Below are positions 1-10,350 of a stretch of DNA of 64,000 bases, piece by piece. The stretch lies in contig CANQXJ010000002.1 in the NCBI GenBank assembly GCA_947627795.1, forward strand, positions 1-64,000, read 5' to 3'. The translations under genes and the position numbers were made by a program. Under the pieces are notes generated by a model. The model did no database searches and was not told where the DNA came from. It was given only the letters and a program-made list of their open reading frames with translations. Each line of letters starts with the position of its first letter. Position 1 is the first letter of the stretch. This DNA comes from an uncultured Clostridia bacterium (GTDB lineage Bacteria > Bacillota > Clostridia > UBA1381).

Positions 1-944
1 CAGAGCTTGAAATATTCGTAGAAGCCTAAGCCGTAGGTTTGGTTATAGTGCTTATAGCCGTTGTCAAGCCCTTCGGCGGTGTGAGAAGCCCAGCGGTTCC
101 AGTTTTGTTTTCTCTCGGAAACATCGCCTAATGTGTCCTTCCAGTTATAGCGGTTTGCGAGGCTGTAGCCCTCGATTATGCAGCCGCCGGGGAAACGCAG
201 AAATCCGGGATTTATCGCTTTGAGCTTTTCGGCTAAGTCCTTTCTGAAAATACCCTCGACCGCGTCGGCGGGTATGCACGAAACCATATCGAGCGATACC
301 TCGCCCGCGCCGTCAAGCTCGACAGCGAAATCCGCGCAGCGCGCCGTTTTGTCGGCGGTCATTTCGGCGGTGTATTTTGTCCATTCATTTGTAACGCTGT
401 CGGTGATTTTCGCTCCGGCAGCCTTTGTACCGTCTTTGTAGACGCTTACACTTATACCGCCCGTATAGCCGGCGGATCTTGCGTAAAGAGATATGTTGTA
501 TTTTTTGCCTTTTTCCATTAAAACGCCATCGTATGCGTTGTTTTTAAGCCCTTTTTGCGTGTCGGACGCGGTGAATACGGCGTAGTTCGGATTATTGGTA
601 TTAAGTCCGCCGCTTGACGCTGTTTTAACACTCGCGCCGCTGCCGGTTGAGGGATAGACGCTCCAGGAGTACAAGCCGTCGTAGCTCGTACTTGAGCCGC
701 TCGTGTACTTTCTCGCCTCGAACGAGCGGTTTTCAATCATCTCCGCGTACAGACCGCCGTCCGCCGCGTAGTTTATATCCTCGAAAAACAAGCCTATCAT
801 GTTCTGTTGAATGTCAACGCCCTTTTCGGATGTTATTTTGAATTGTGTGCCCGGATTTTCGCCGTTTTGCGCCGTGACGACGGAATTCGGCAGCGCGGCA
901 AGCGCCATAGCAGCCGCAAGCAGCGTTGAAATAATTTTTTTCAT
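1..944 (-). CDS. GH51-type alpha-L-arabinofuranosidase, secreted, N-terminal part only (continues past left edge)
   Basis: Not in ORF track because it is open at the edge. Minus strand from ATG at 944 reads MKKIISTLLAAAMALAALPNSVVTAQ...GVDIQQNMIGLFFEDINYAADGGLYAEMIENRSFEARKYTSG...; the FFEDIN-YAADGGLYAEMIENRSFE motif is typical of GH51. Confidence 0.85.
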   Translation of the reverse strand, partial: MKKIISTLLAAAMALAALPNSVVTAQNGENPGTQFKITSEKGVDIQQNMIGLFFEDINYAADGGLYAEMIENRSFEARKYTSGSSTSYDGLYSWSVYPSTGSGASVKTASSGGLNTNNPNYAVFTASDTQKGLKNNAYDGVLMEKGKKYNISLYARSAGYTGGISVSVYKDGTKAAGAKITDSVTNEWTKYTAEMTADKTARCADFAVELDGAGEVSLDMVSCIPADAVEGIFRKDLAEKLKAINPGFLRFPGGCIIEGYSLANRYNWKDTLGDVSERKQNWNRWASHTAEGLDNGYKHYNQTYGLGFYEYFKL

Positions 945-990
945 ATCGGTTCGCCTCCATTTTATCGGATTTTATGTTTATAACAGTTTT

Positions 991-3900
991 TTATAAATTA
1001 ATATTTTTCGCCGGACACAAGGGAGCTATGCCCTCAACATCCTTCCACAGCATAATTTTTATTCGGTTTGCGTTTAGTGCTTCAAAGCTTATATCCTCAC
1101 CCATATACTGCTCAAAATAACATTTCGTAAGCCCGTTTTCTCCGTATAACGCGACAATCAGCATTCCGTTTTCGCAGTTTACCGGACGTGCCGTTATGTG
1201 ATATACTCCGTCCGCTTCCGATACGTCCGCGTCTATGCGCGCTTCGCCGGGTTCGGGAGCGGGAGACGCCGTTGGCTGTACGGGTTCGTCGGTTTGTTCC
1301 GGCGCGGGTGCGTCGGTTGGAGCAGACGTTGCTGGCGATTCTCTCAGACGGATTAAATCCATACCGTTTATATAGCCGCCCCATGATTTTGAGCCTTTTT
1401 TGATTTCAACGTCAAGGAAGCCTTCCGTCACTTCCGTTTCGGTTTCATATTTTGCCGCAACGGTTGAAAAGAGATTGCCCGACGATACGCCGTTTATCGT
1501 GTAATTAGTGCCGAAACCATCGTTCCAGCTTCCGTAATGGATAATTACCTTATACTTTCCGTTCGGGACATTTGCCCTGAACGTTCCGTCTCCGTTGAGT
1601 TGGTCGCTGTGGACATTTTCATATCCCGGCGGAATTTCTCCCGGAGCGCGCTCCATAGATGAGAAACTTGACGTTTCGGTAAATCCGCCGCGATACTCGG
1701 CGTTGTATCCAGCGTCCGCTTTTATCTGAATATAGCCGGCTTGAACATCCTTGTCGCCGAAATCAAAGCCGTAGCGCTGCTCGGGCGGCGCGGTGAGTAT
1801 TTCAAGTCCGTCTATATAGCCTCCGTACTTCTGCGAGCCTTTCTTTATCTCTACGTCAAGAACTCCGTCCTTGACCTCGACCTCCGTTACATATTGCTCG
1901 GCAGACGTTGAATAAAGATTGCCGGAGTTTATGCCTTCCACGGTATAATTCGTACCGAAGGTTGTGTTCCAGCAGCCGTAATGTAATACGACATAATATT
2001 TTCCGTTCGGCACTTCGGCTTTAAAAGTCGTTTCGCACTGCACGTTGTCGTCGTAAAGCGATTCAAGCCCCGACGGAACGCTGTACGCGCCGCGAGCCAT
2101 ATCCTCTCCGGCTGAAGTAAAGCCGTAGGCAGTTTCCCCGGGTGAATACAGCGTCGCTCCGCTAACCTTTACAAATCCGTCCGAAGCGCTGCCGCTGCCG
2201 AAATCGAATTTCATCGCAAGACCGAGAACCGTTATCGTAAAGCTGCGTCTGAGAGTGTATTCTCCATTTTTCACCGCCGCCGTAAGCGTAACCTGTTCGT
2301 TTCCTGCGCTCGGACGATTTACTGCAGAAATCTGATTATTTCTTATAACTATCGTATTTGAACCGCTGCTCCATGTAATCTGCGAGCCGTTTACCGAACC
2401 GGTCTGCGGAAGCGCTAAATCCGACGCTTCTTTTATCGTTGTCGGCGACAGCGTTATCGCATCCGCGTCCTCTTTCGCTTTGGCGTAATCCTCACCCAAA
2501 TCGGTAGTCGTCGGAGATATGGTTACAGTCCCCTCGGGGAACGCGTTTACCGTTAAGTCGTTTATGTAGTATTCGATATTATTGTAGCCTTGTCCGAGAT
2601 AATCGCCCGTTGCGTCGGACGCGCTTGTAGGATTTAGTCCGCGCTGAAGCTCCCACTCATCCGGCATGCCGTCATTATCCGAGTCGGTTATCTCCTTATG
2701 CGTTACTGCGGGAGGATAGTACGAATTATAGTCGCAATACTGTATTCCGTAGGTGTTTATTGCGTCAAGAACAGCCGAATCCGTAACGGTGGAGAAATCG
2801 CGCCCGCCCGTGAGCGAGCCTGTGCCGGTGCGCGCTTCGTAGAGCACCTGCGCGTCTATTTTCGTCCGAGTGTTATCGGAGCTGTAGCTGTAGCCGCTCT
2901 GCGAGTTGTCAGCCGGATTTGTCGATGTTCCCGCGTAGGATACAACTTTTTCAAAGGCATCGTCAGCCGTTTCCGGTGATTTTGCCATAGATACATCAGC
3001 GCCCGTTGAAGCGTTTATCGGAAAATACGAGTCAACACGATAGTCGCTTTCCGCGCCATGGCTGCCATAGTTTACGCCGCCGTTCCAGTTGTTCGCGTTT
3101 ACTGCGTCGGAATACGGGGTGCTGTCGGGTTTGGTTATTTTATTACCTGTAAGATAAAATCTGAAAAGCTCGTAATGAGAACCGCTTGACAAGTTTATAA
3201 ACCGTTGACCGCCTTTTGTCGAGGGCCCCATTTTAAGATAATTTCCCACATAATTCAGATGTCCCATAGTGCCGTATGCGGTTTGGTATCCCCAGTCGTA
3301 AATTACATTGTTTACAAATTCCATAGGACTGGAGCCGCTTACCTTGCCTCGGAAATTCCGCGAAAGCGAATGGCATAAAAGATTGTGATGCCATGAGTTA
3401 TTCGCCGCGCCGAACATCACGCCGAAGCCGTGCGCGCCCTTTGAATGATATGACACACAGTTGGACGGTCCCACAATCGTGTACTGCACCGTTTGACTGC
3501 TCGCCGAATACAATCCGAACTGCTCGTCATTCGCCCAGCCTATAGAGCAGTGGTCGATTATAGAGTTACTTCCCTTTGAGCCGCCCCACGCGTCGTAATC
3601 CGATTCCGTTCCCTTCTCGCCGGGACGCGACGCTATAAAACGCGCTATTGTGTTATCGCCGCCGAAAGCGAATTTGCCGCCTCTGAGCGTAATTCCTTTT
3701 CCTCCGGGAGCGGTTTGACCGGCTACGGTAATATTGCCCGCACATGAGATGTCGGATTTTAAATTAATCGTGCCGCCCACGTCAAATACGACTATTCTCC
3801 CCGTATGAGCCACCGCGTCACGAAGCGAGCCGGCGCCGCTGTCGTTAAGATTTGTGACATGCACAACCGTACCGCCGCGTCCGCCTGTGGCGTACATGCC

Positions 3901-4020
3901 TCCGCCCTCTGCTCCCGGAAATGCCGGAAGCGGGCCGGATGCAGATGAGGCTGTGATTGACGACGATATCATCACGCTTATCATTGCCGCCGCCAAAGTT
4001 AAAGAACTTATTTTTTTCAT
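991..4020 (-). CDS. Secreted pectate lyase (PL1-like) with TSP3-like Ca-binding segment, two tandem malectin/CBM-like domains and C-terminal module
   Basis: Signal peptide; AFPGAEGGGMYATGGRGGTVVHVTNLNDSGAGSLRDAV...DHCSIGWANDEQFGLY; DSDNDGMPDEWEL; duplicated FDFG...GYIDGLEIL / FDFG...GYINGMDLI domains. Confidence 0.85.
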   Translation of the reverse strand: MKKISSLTLAAAMISVMISSSITASSASGPLPAFPGAEGGGMYATGGRGGTVVHVTNLNDSGAGSLRDAVAHTGRIVVFDVGGTINLKSDISCAGNITVAGQTAPGGKGITLRGGKFAFGGDNTIARFIASRPGEKGTESDYDAWGGSKGSNSIIDHCSIGWANDEQFGLYSASSQTVQYTIVGPSNCVSYHSKGAHGFGVMFGAANNSWHHNLLCHSLSRNFRGKVSGSSPMEFVNNVIYDWGYQTAYGTMGHLNYVGNYLKMGPSTKGGQRFINLSSGSHYELFRFYLTGNKITKPDSTPYSDAVNANNWNGGVNYGSHGAESDYRVDSYFPINASTGADVSMAKSPETADDAFEKVVSYAGTSTNPADNSQSGYSYSSDNTRTKIDAQVLYEARTGTGSLTGGRDFSTVTDSAVLDAINTYGIQYCDYNSYYPPAVTHKEITDSDNDGMPDEWELQRGLNPTSASDATGDYLGQGYNNIEYYINDLTVNAFPEGTVTISPTTTDLGEDYAKAKEDADAITLSPTTIKEASDLALPQTGSVNGSQITWSSGSNTIVIRNNQISAVNRPSAGNEQVTLTAAVKNGEYTLRRSFTITVLGLAMKFDFGSGSASDGFVKVSGATLYSPGETAYGFTSAGEDMARGAYSVPSGLESLYDDNVQCETTFKAEVPNGKYYVVLHYGCWNTTFGTNYTVEGINSGNLYSTSAEQYVTEVEVKDGVLDVEIKKGSQKYGGYIDGLEILTAPPEQRYGFDFGDKDVQAGYIQIKADAGYNAEYRGGFTETSSFSSMERAPGEIPPGYENVHSDQLNGDGTFRANVPNGKYKVIIHYGSWNDGFGTNYTINGVSSGNLFSTVAAKYETETEVTEGFLDVEIKKGSKSWGGYINGMDLIRLRESPATSAPTDAPAPEQTDEPVQPTASPAPEPGEARIDADVSEADGVYHITARPVNCENGMLIVALYGENGLTKCYFEQYMGEDISFEALNANRIKIMLWKDVEGIAPLCPAKNINL

Positions 4021-4035
4021 AATATACCTCGCTTA

Positions 4036-6201
4036 TTATTCGATATTTATAGTTTTCTCCGCACATGGCATTCCGTACGGTTCGACTGAATTTTCCTTCC
4101 AAGTTATGACTTTTAATTTGTATTGCATTACCGGCTCAATTTCAAACGAGCCTGATATTTCATTTTTCTTTACGCCCGCAAGCGCGCCGTCCGAAGTATA
4201 GAGAGCCGTATAGATATCCGCGTCCGAAACGCCCGTAACGGTAAGCTCGTAATCGAGCGAGTTTTGATTAATTTCAGCCTTCGAAATTTCAACACTACCC
4301 GCCGGACGCCAAGTCGGTGTGGGAGCGGGGCTTTGCGCCCCTGCTGTAACCGGCTCAGTTATACCTTTTAAAGTAGGGATAACCTGCTTTATATTGCCGT
4401 TTTCGTCAAATTCAAGCTTGTCAATGCAAACCTCGCGGTGATTGCCTGCGGCTGAGCTTTGAGTTGCCTGACTGCCGTAAAGAGCCGTATTGAAACGGTG
4501 ATAACATATGTACCAATCGTCAGTGCCGGGTATGTTTATAACAGAGTGATGTCCCGTGCCGCGTATAAGCGGCGAGCCGGCGTTGCTCATATGGAGTATG
4601 CGCGTACTGCCGGTGATTGTGCCGAGCGGCGAATCCATTTTGCCGTAGCGCACGTTATAGTTCGGGCTTCCCGTATCGTCGTCCGACCACATCATGTAAT
4701 AAATGCCTTTGCGTTTTATCATGAACGAGCCTTCGCGGAAATTCCCGGGACTGAATTTTTTCACTGCCCCCTCAATTGAGAGCATATCGTCAGACAGCTT
4801 CGCGCCGTACATAGAACCGTTGCCCCAGTAGAGGTATGATTGTCCGTCATCGTCGGTGAAAACGGCGGAGTCTATCATCTGTCCCGAATAGCTGCCGCCC
4901 TTTACGATTACTCCCTTGTCGACAAACGGACCTGTCGGAGAATCAGCAACTGCTACGGCTAAATTCTTCGCGCCGTTATTTGACGGGGCGGCGCTGTAGT
5001 AGAAATAATATTTTCCGTTCTTCTCCGCAACCGTCGGCGCCCAGCCGTTTTTGCCGTTTGACCAGCTCACGTCTTTCAAATCAAGTATAATTCCCTCGTC
5101 CTTCCAATGCACAAGGTCGTCCGACGAGAAGCATTTCATATACGGAGCGTCCCATCCGCTGCCGCCGTCGGTCGTCGGATAAATGTAGTATTTGCCGTTA
5201 AAGCAGACTATGTTCGGATCCGCGTAAAAACCGTCGAGAACAGCGTTTCCCCGCTCCTCTGCTTTTACGCTCCATTGCACTGAAAGCTCGGGATTTGCTT
5301 TGTCCGTGATTGTTATTTTACCGTTCGCGTATGTCCCATCGGTAAGAGATGCGTCCGCGTCCTTGTCGCATGTTATTTCGGGACGTATCGCTGACAAATC
5401 CGTTCCGGGAACAACGGGAATCAATATTGTTTTTTCCGCGCTGTTTATCTCAACGCCGAACGATTTTATTCCGTCGCCCGATACAGAAACCGGCACGGGA
5501 GGATCGGCTTTGAGCGACGCAGCCTGCTCCGCCGCGAGCGCGCTTACCTCGTCCGCCGACAGAGCTGTATCGTAAATTCTGAAATCGGACACGCTGCCCT
5601 TGAAATACGGATCGTTATACACTGATTTCGCTATATAATTCGCCTTTGTCGCGCCTAAATCAGAAGGCTTTATCGTTATATTTGCCGACGCAACCTTTAC
5701 TCCGTCGCGGTAGAGAGCGGAGTTAGCTCCGTCAAACACTGCGGTAATACTCGTCCACACACCGGCGCTCAGATAATCGCTTGTCGCAAGCGCCTCCTCG
5801 TTCGTGTATGTTCCATTTGTTATAGCGGCTCTGAGCTTGCCGTCGGGATTATACGTATTTAAAAACATATATCCCGCAGTGCTTGTGTTTCCGATGCACC
5901 ACGTAAACTGATTTTGCTTTTCTATCTCGGATTTCAGATAAATTGAAACAGTGGCGCTTGACGCGTTTTTGAGAAGTCCGTCCGGAAGCTTTATATAGTC
6001 GTCCGAGCCGTCAAACACAGCTTTGCCGTTACCAAAAGCCGCGCCGAAAACCGTTCCGTCATTGGAGTTACCGGACGCATCGTTTGCCGCATTCTCGAAA
6101 TTGTACCAAAGTATCGGCCGTGTATCGGCAAATACGGGAATTGCGCCGTGCGCCGCCAGCGCGGATATAACTGCGGCGGTAATAATTTTTTTAATTTTCA
6201 T
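4036..6201 (-). CDS. Secreted GH43-family glycosidase with N-terminal LamG/concanavalin-like domain
   Basis: MKIKKIITAAVISALAAHGAIPVFA signal peptide; LamG-like WYNFENAANDASGNSNDGTVFG; GH43 motif GFYADPNIVCFNGKYYIYPTTDGG...MIDSAVFTDDDGQSYLYWGNG. Start shifted from ORF-track M to ATG at 6201. Confidence 0.85.
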   Translation of the reverse strand: MKIKKIITAAVISALAAHGAIPVFADTRPILWYNFENAANDASGNSNDGTVFGAAFGNGKAVFDGSDDYIKLPDGLLKNASSATVSIYLKSEIEKQNQFTWCIGNTSTAGYMFLNTYNPDGKLRAAITNGTYTNEEALATSDYLSAGVWTSITAVFDGANSALYRDGVKVASANITIKPSDLGATKANYIAKSVYNDPYFKGSVSDFRIYDTALSADEVSALAAEQAASLKADPPVPVSVSGDGIKSFGVEINSAEKTILIPVVPGTDLSAIRPEITCDKDADASLTDGTYANGKITITDKANPELSVQWSVKAEERGNAVLDGFYADPNIVCFNGKYYIYPTTDGGSGWDAPYMKCFSSDDLVHWKDEGIILDLKDVSWSNGKNGWAPTVAEKNGKYYFYYSAAPSNNGAKNLAVAVADSPTGPFVDKGVIVKGGSYSGQMIDSAVFTDDDGQSYLYWGNGSMYGAKLSDDMLSIEGAVKKFSPGNFREGSFMIKRKGIYYMMWSDDDTGSPNYNVRYGKMDSPLGTITGSTRILHMSNAGSPLIRGTGHHSVINIPGTDDWYICYHRFNTALYGSQATQSSAAGNHREVCIDKLEFDENGNIKQVIPTLKGITEPVTAGAQSPAPTPTWRPAGSVEISKAEINQNSLDYELTVTGVSDADIYTALYTSDGALAGVKKNEISGSFEIEPVMQYKLKVITWKENSVEPYGMPCAEKTINIE

Positions 6202-6338
6202 ATGCCGTACCCCCATATGTTTTTATGTAATTATTGTATCATATAAAATCATATATGTAAACTAAAAAATAGTATGGCGGTATCAAAAAATCCGCGCTTT
6301 GATTTTGCGTATTTCTTCAAAAAATTTTTCATATACAG

Positions 6339-6378
6339 AACCACCTCCGGTCAGGTGGTGCCGTGACCGGAGGTGGTT
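6339..6378. terminator. 15-bp perfect inverted repeat (aaccacctccggtca / tgaccggaggtggtt), likely terminator/hairpin
   Basis: Read directly: arms 6339-6353 and 6364-6378 around a 10-nt loop; a second small GCGGT hairpin lies at ~6399-6412. Confidence 0.6.
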
Positions 6379-6432
6379 TTATATTGTTCATGAGCGAACC
6401 GCCGAAGCGGTCTTTTTCGCTATATTTTTGTA

Positions 6433-9400
6433 TTATTTTTTAATTGTAAGGCTGCTTATTCCGAGCGCTCTTTCGTTAGGACCGGGTACGCTTCCGGCGG
6501 AATCAAAGCTGATGCCCGCAATATCCTTCGCGTCGGCTGCAAGAGTTGTTGTCGCCGAAGTATCGCCTACCGTTACCGTAACCGTGCTTGCCGCAGGATC
6601 TATGACAGCCGTTACCGTTGTCCATTTGTTCTGCTGAACCGTGCCGGCCTTAGCATCGTTGTTTGCCGCTGTTCCGGCAAAGAGGTCGCCCCATGAATAG
6701 CAGAGCGAGAAGATTGTCGTGCCGTCCGAATTGAAGAAGTTCAGTGTTCTGAGCTGTCCGCAGGTTTTTGAACCCGACCATGCGTGCTCATATGAAACGG
6801 TCGTTTCCTTATCAAGCGTTACCGGAGCGGTCATTGTGTATTTTTGCTTCGTGTTCGCGGCGGGGAATACGATTGCCGTCTTGCCCGCGATTGCCATGAA
6901 CAGACCTTCATAATTCGTTGTACCCTCGGTCATTGTCTCGTAATACTCGTAGCCGAATACCGTCAGCTTAAACGTCTTGTCAATGCCGTTTATGGATGCC
7001 GTAATTGTTACTTCAGCCGTTTCCTTGTCGCCGAGCGAGAAGTTCTCGCCTACTGTTACAAGTCCGTTTGCGTCTACCGTGATGTTCGGATCGGATGACG
7101 TCCATGTAAAGTCGCTCGCCTTCGCCTGTGTAACGGGCGTTCCGAATTCGTCAACAGCGTCTGCAATACCCATCTGAACGGTGCTGCCCGCTGTCGATTT
7201 AACACTTCCCGATGCGGCGGTTACAGTATAATTCTTAATGTCGGTTATTTCCGGCTTGATTACGAATTTCGCAGCGAGAGCTGTGTCGCCGCGCAGTCTG
7301 AACGAGTACGGCGAATCCATTGATACAACCTTTGAGTTGTTTCCTTCGTTGTACCAGCCCATGAAGATATATCCGTCATTCGCCGTCGCTGTTGCGGTAA
7401 CGACAGTGTTCAGTTTTGCCGTAACGGATTTTGTTTCTCCGTCCGCCGCTGTAATTGCGGGGGTTAAAGGCTGCATACCTTCGAGAGAATCCCAAAGCAT
7501 AAGCTTGCTGCCAGCCGCCGCCTTTATCATCTGCGTTCCCGCTTCTTCAAATTTAACGGGGGTTGTTTTTACGGACTTGACATTGTTGTTTTCGCCGTAT
7601 TGAACCTCAATAAGCGTCATTTCCGCCGCATTGTCGGAGGTTATAACGGCGCTGTCAAAGTTGTACGAAAGAGTAACGTTCGCGTCGTCAGCCGCCATCA
7701 AGCTTGCGCCGCTTTCTTCGCCGTCAGCCTTTGTGATTTCAACTGTGCCGAAAGCGTCGTTTGACGATACGACGGAAGCTGTGTATTCGGGAAGCTCCGA
7801 CGGATCGAGAGCCGCAACATTAAGATTTGCTATCTGTATGCCCGCTGCAACCTTTGACGAGGTGAACATAAGCGAGGTGAGCTTCTCGGGCGTTACGTTA
7901 ACGTCGGTCGTCGTGTAGTTGTCAAGATTAAACGTTATCGGATCGTAACCCGCTAAGTATAACGTTGCCTTACCCAAATCCATGTCGAGAATGTATCTTA
8001 TCTTTGCGAACAGCAGCGAGGAGATCTGTCCCGCGGTTTTGCCGCCCGCCGTTATTGTGCCTTCCGCGTCTACCGAGAATAAGGGAAGCTGAGCCGTTCC
8101 GCCCGGATTATTTTGTGACGGATCCGCAACGAGCTGAACGTTCATGCCGCCGCCCGAAACGTATCTTATGTCAAAGGAAATCTCATATCTGCCGGATGTG
8201 CCGATTTCATGCGCGAAGTCCTTCGATAAATAGAACGAACCGTCGCCGCCCTCCGGTTTTTTACCTGTCGTTACAGCATTCGCGTAATATGTTTTTACAG
8301 GTTCAGCGCCTTCCTCGTCACCGCCGGAGGTGATTACTCCGAGCGTTGTGGTTTTTTCCGCGCTTCCTCTGAATGTCCAGCCGCTGTCGGCTGCCGATTC
8401 GAGAAGCGTGGGTTCTTCTACGCCTTCATCACCGTCGTACTGCGCGTCCGCGTACTCGAAATTATCCTTAATAAGTGATTCGGTTTCAGCTATGTAATCG
8501 TATTCAGCCGACATACGTACGCCGCCTTCTTCTTCGGGGAGAAGCTCCTGGACGTCGCCTTTTGCCGTCCACGTGTACGCCTTAAATGTGTCGCCGGCGG
8601 CGAGTACAGCCGTTTCGGGGAACGCTACGGTCTGTAAGCCCTTGCCCGTGGAGTTGTCTACGTTATTGGTTGAAACATACGAGGCTTTCTTTTCGCCGTC
8701 CGCGCCGTACACGTCAACAACGCCAAGCGCATATGTGCTCATCGAGCCGATTACGTTTACCGTCATATCCTTGATTTTGCCGTCTGCAACGGTAACGCTC
8801 TCAACGTCGGTCGGATTTGTGTATTCGGGGCCCGAAACGTACTGAGGCCAAGCATCGCCGCCGAGCTTACCGGAGGTGATAGACGGATCGATAAGGTTCG
8901 GCTTTTCTTCTGTAATATTCTCAAGGAATCCGTTAAGAACAGCTTTTTCCGCGTCGCTCGTCGTCTCCTGAACTCTTGCCTGAGCCGCCTTTATAAACTC
9001 ATACGCGAGATTTTCCGCGCCTGCGTCGTTCGGGTGTGTAGTATCCGTGCCGCCGCCCTGCGCTGTTTGGAAGTAGAATTTAATCGCGTTCGAGTCGTTG
9101 CCGTTGTCCGCTACTATTTTATTGTAGAAGTCAAGGCTGTATTGGTTAAGCTCTACATACGCGATATTTGTCGCGCCTGCCGCGATTTTTTCCTCGACAA
9201 ATGTCTTGCCTGCGGTTGCAAAGCCGTCGAGAGAGTGAGTATATTTGCTTGTCGCGCTGTCCCACTGATTTATTCTTTCGATCGGGCTTACGATAATAAG
9301 ATAAGCCTCCTTTGATTTGCATAAATCGAAGTATTTCGCGAGAGCTTTTGTATAGCCTTCCGGACCGTCCGTTTTGTGGTTGTGACCGTACTCAACATAG

Positions 9401-10350
9401 AGGTAGTCGCCTTTCTTTATGCGCGAGCTTACCATATTGAAGTGGAGGGTGTCGTTTGCGTCAAGTCCGCCCTCGCCCTCATTTACCATAGCCAAGTTGC
9501 GCGGGAGATACTTTGTAAGTCCCGTGCCGACGCCGGTGTAGTTCTGAAGTCTGAAGAACGGAAGCAAGCAGTTGCCGTCCGTAACAGTCGAGTCGCCGAG
9601 TACCCAAAATACGGGATATTCCTGAACCTCCTGAATGATGATCGAGGAGATTGCCGAGTTTTTGCCGACCGCGCAGACGTTTACCATTTCGTCCTTGACT
9701 GCGCCTGTCGGGTTTGATTTCTGATAGTAAATCGGAGTCGGTCTTACGGAGAAATCAACCGTTTTTGTTTGACCGGCTTCTATTTTCGTATCGGTAAAGA
9801 GCGGGTGCTTTCTCTCGGTGTAGAGCGAAATTTCCGCGTCCTGCGTCGGATCAAGCGTCGTAACTGTAGCTCTTACTCTGTAGTAATGCTCGTCTGTAGC
9901 TCTCAGCGCGAAACGAACGGGATAATAAATATCTCCGGCGTTGCCGTAGAGATCTTCGCCCGTCGAGCCTATAGCGTCGTCAAGACCTGTGCCGCCGCCG
10001 GCTTTGAGCGAGATGACCTTGTTATCGTCGTTTTTCATTTGCTTCTTCTGTGTGCCGAAGCCGTCATAACGGTCTCCCTGAGTCTGCCAGTCATTCTCGT
10101 CTGTGCCGAGAAAGCCGAATTCGGCAGTGCCGTCCTTCGTGTAGTGCATATCGGGAGTTACGGCTGTCCAGCCTTCTTCCGCCGCCGTGCCCGCCGCGCC
10201 GAAGTCAAACTTCCATTCTTTGGTAACGGTATCGCCCTCAAAAATGGGAGTTGTTTCCGCATTCGCCGCAGTCATCGGGAGCATAACCGTACCCGATACC
10301 ATCGCGAGCGATAAAGCCGTGCAAAGCAGCTTCTTAAAATTTTTCTTCAT
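6433..10350 (-). CDS. Large secreted SGNH/GDSL esterase, rhamnogalacturonan acetylesterase (CE12)-like, with Ig-like/InlB-like repeats
   Basis: Signal peptide; VFWVLGDSTVTDGNCLLPFFRLQNYTGVG (GDS block), VEYGHNHKTDG (block III), DTTHPNDAGAENLAYEF (DxxH); BIG2-like FTWTSSDPNITVDANGLVTV. Confidence 0.8.
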   Translation of the reverse strand: MKKNFKKLLCTALSLAMVSGTVMLPMTAANAETTPIFEGDTVTKEWKFDFGAAGTAAEEGWTAVTPDMHYTKDGTAEFGFLGTDENDWQTQGDRYDGFGTQKKQMKNDDNKVISLKAGGGTGLDDAIGSTGEDLYGNAGDIYYPVRFALRATDEHYYRVRATVTTLDPTQDAEISLYTERKHPLFTDTKIEAGQTKTVDFSVRPTPIYYQKSNPTGAVKDEMVNVCAVGKNSAISSIIIQEVQEYPVFWVLGDSTVTDGNCLLPFFRLQNYTGVGTGLTKYLPRNLAMVNEGEGGLDANDTLHFNMVSSRIKKGDYLYVEYGHNHKTDGPEGYTKALAKYFDLCKSKEAYLIIVSPIERINQWDSATSKYTHSLDGFATAGKTFVEEKIAAGATNIAYVELNQYSLDFYNKIVADNGNDSNAIKFYFQTAQGGGTDTTHPNDAGAENLAYEFIKAAQARVQETTSDAEKAVLNGFLENITEEKPNLIDPSITSGKLGGDAWPQYVSGPEYTNPTDVESVTVADGKIKDMTVNVIGSMSTYALGVVDVYGADGEKKASYVSTNNVDNSTGKGLQTVAFPETAVLAAGDTFKAYTWTAKGDVQELLPEEEGGVRMSAEYDYIAETESLIKDNFEYADAQYDGDEGVEEPTLLESAADSGWTFRGSAEKTTTLGVITSGGDEEGAEPVKTYYANAVTTGKKPEGGDGSFYLSKDFAHEIGTSGRYEISFDIRYVSGGGMNVQLVADPSQNNPGGTAQLPLFSVDAEGTITAGGKTAGQISSLLFAKIRYILDMDLGKATLYLAGYDPITFNLDNYTTTDVNVTPEKLTSLMFTSSKVAAGIQIANLNVAALDPSELPEYTASVVSSNDAFGTVEITKADGEESGASLMAADDANVTLSYNFDSAVITSDNAAEMTLIEVQYGENNNVKSVKTTPVKFEEAGTQMIKAAAGSKLMLWDSLEGMQPLTPAITAADGETKSVTAKLNTVVTATATANDGYIFMGWYNEGNNSKVVSMDSPYSFRLRGDTALAAKFVIKPEITDIKNYTVTAASGSVKSTAGSTVQMGIADAVDEFGTPVTQAKASDFTWTSSDPNITVDANGLVTVGENFSLGDKETAEVTITASINGIDKTFKLTVFGYEYYETMTEGTTNYEGLFMAIAGKTAIVFPAANTKQKYTMTAPVTLDKETTVSYEHAWSGSKTCGQLRTLNFFNSDGTTIFSLCYSWGDLFAGTAANNDAKAGTVQQNKWTTVTAVIDPAASTVTVTVGDTSATTTLAADAKDIAGISFDSAGSVPGPNERALGISSLTIKK

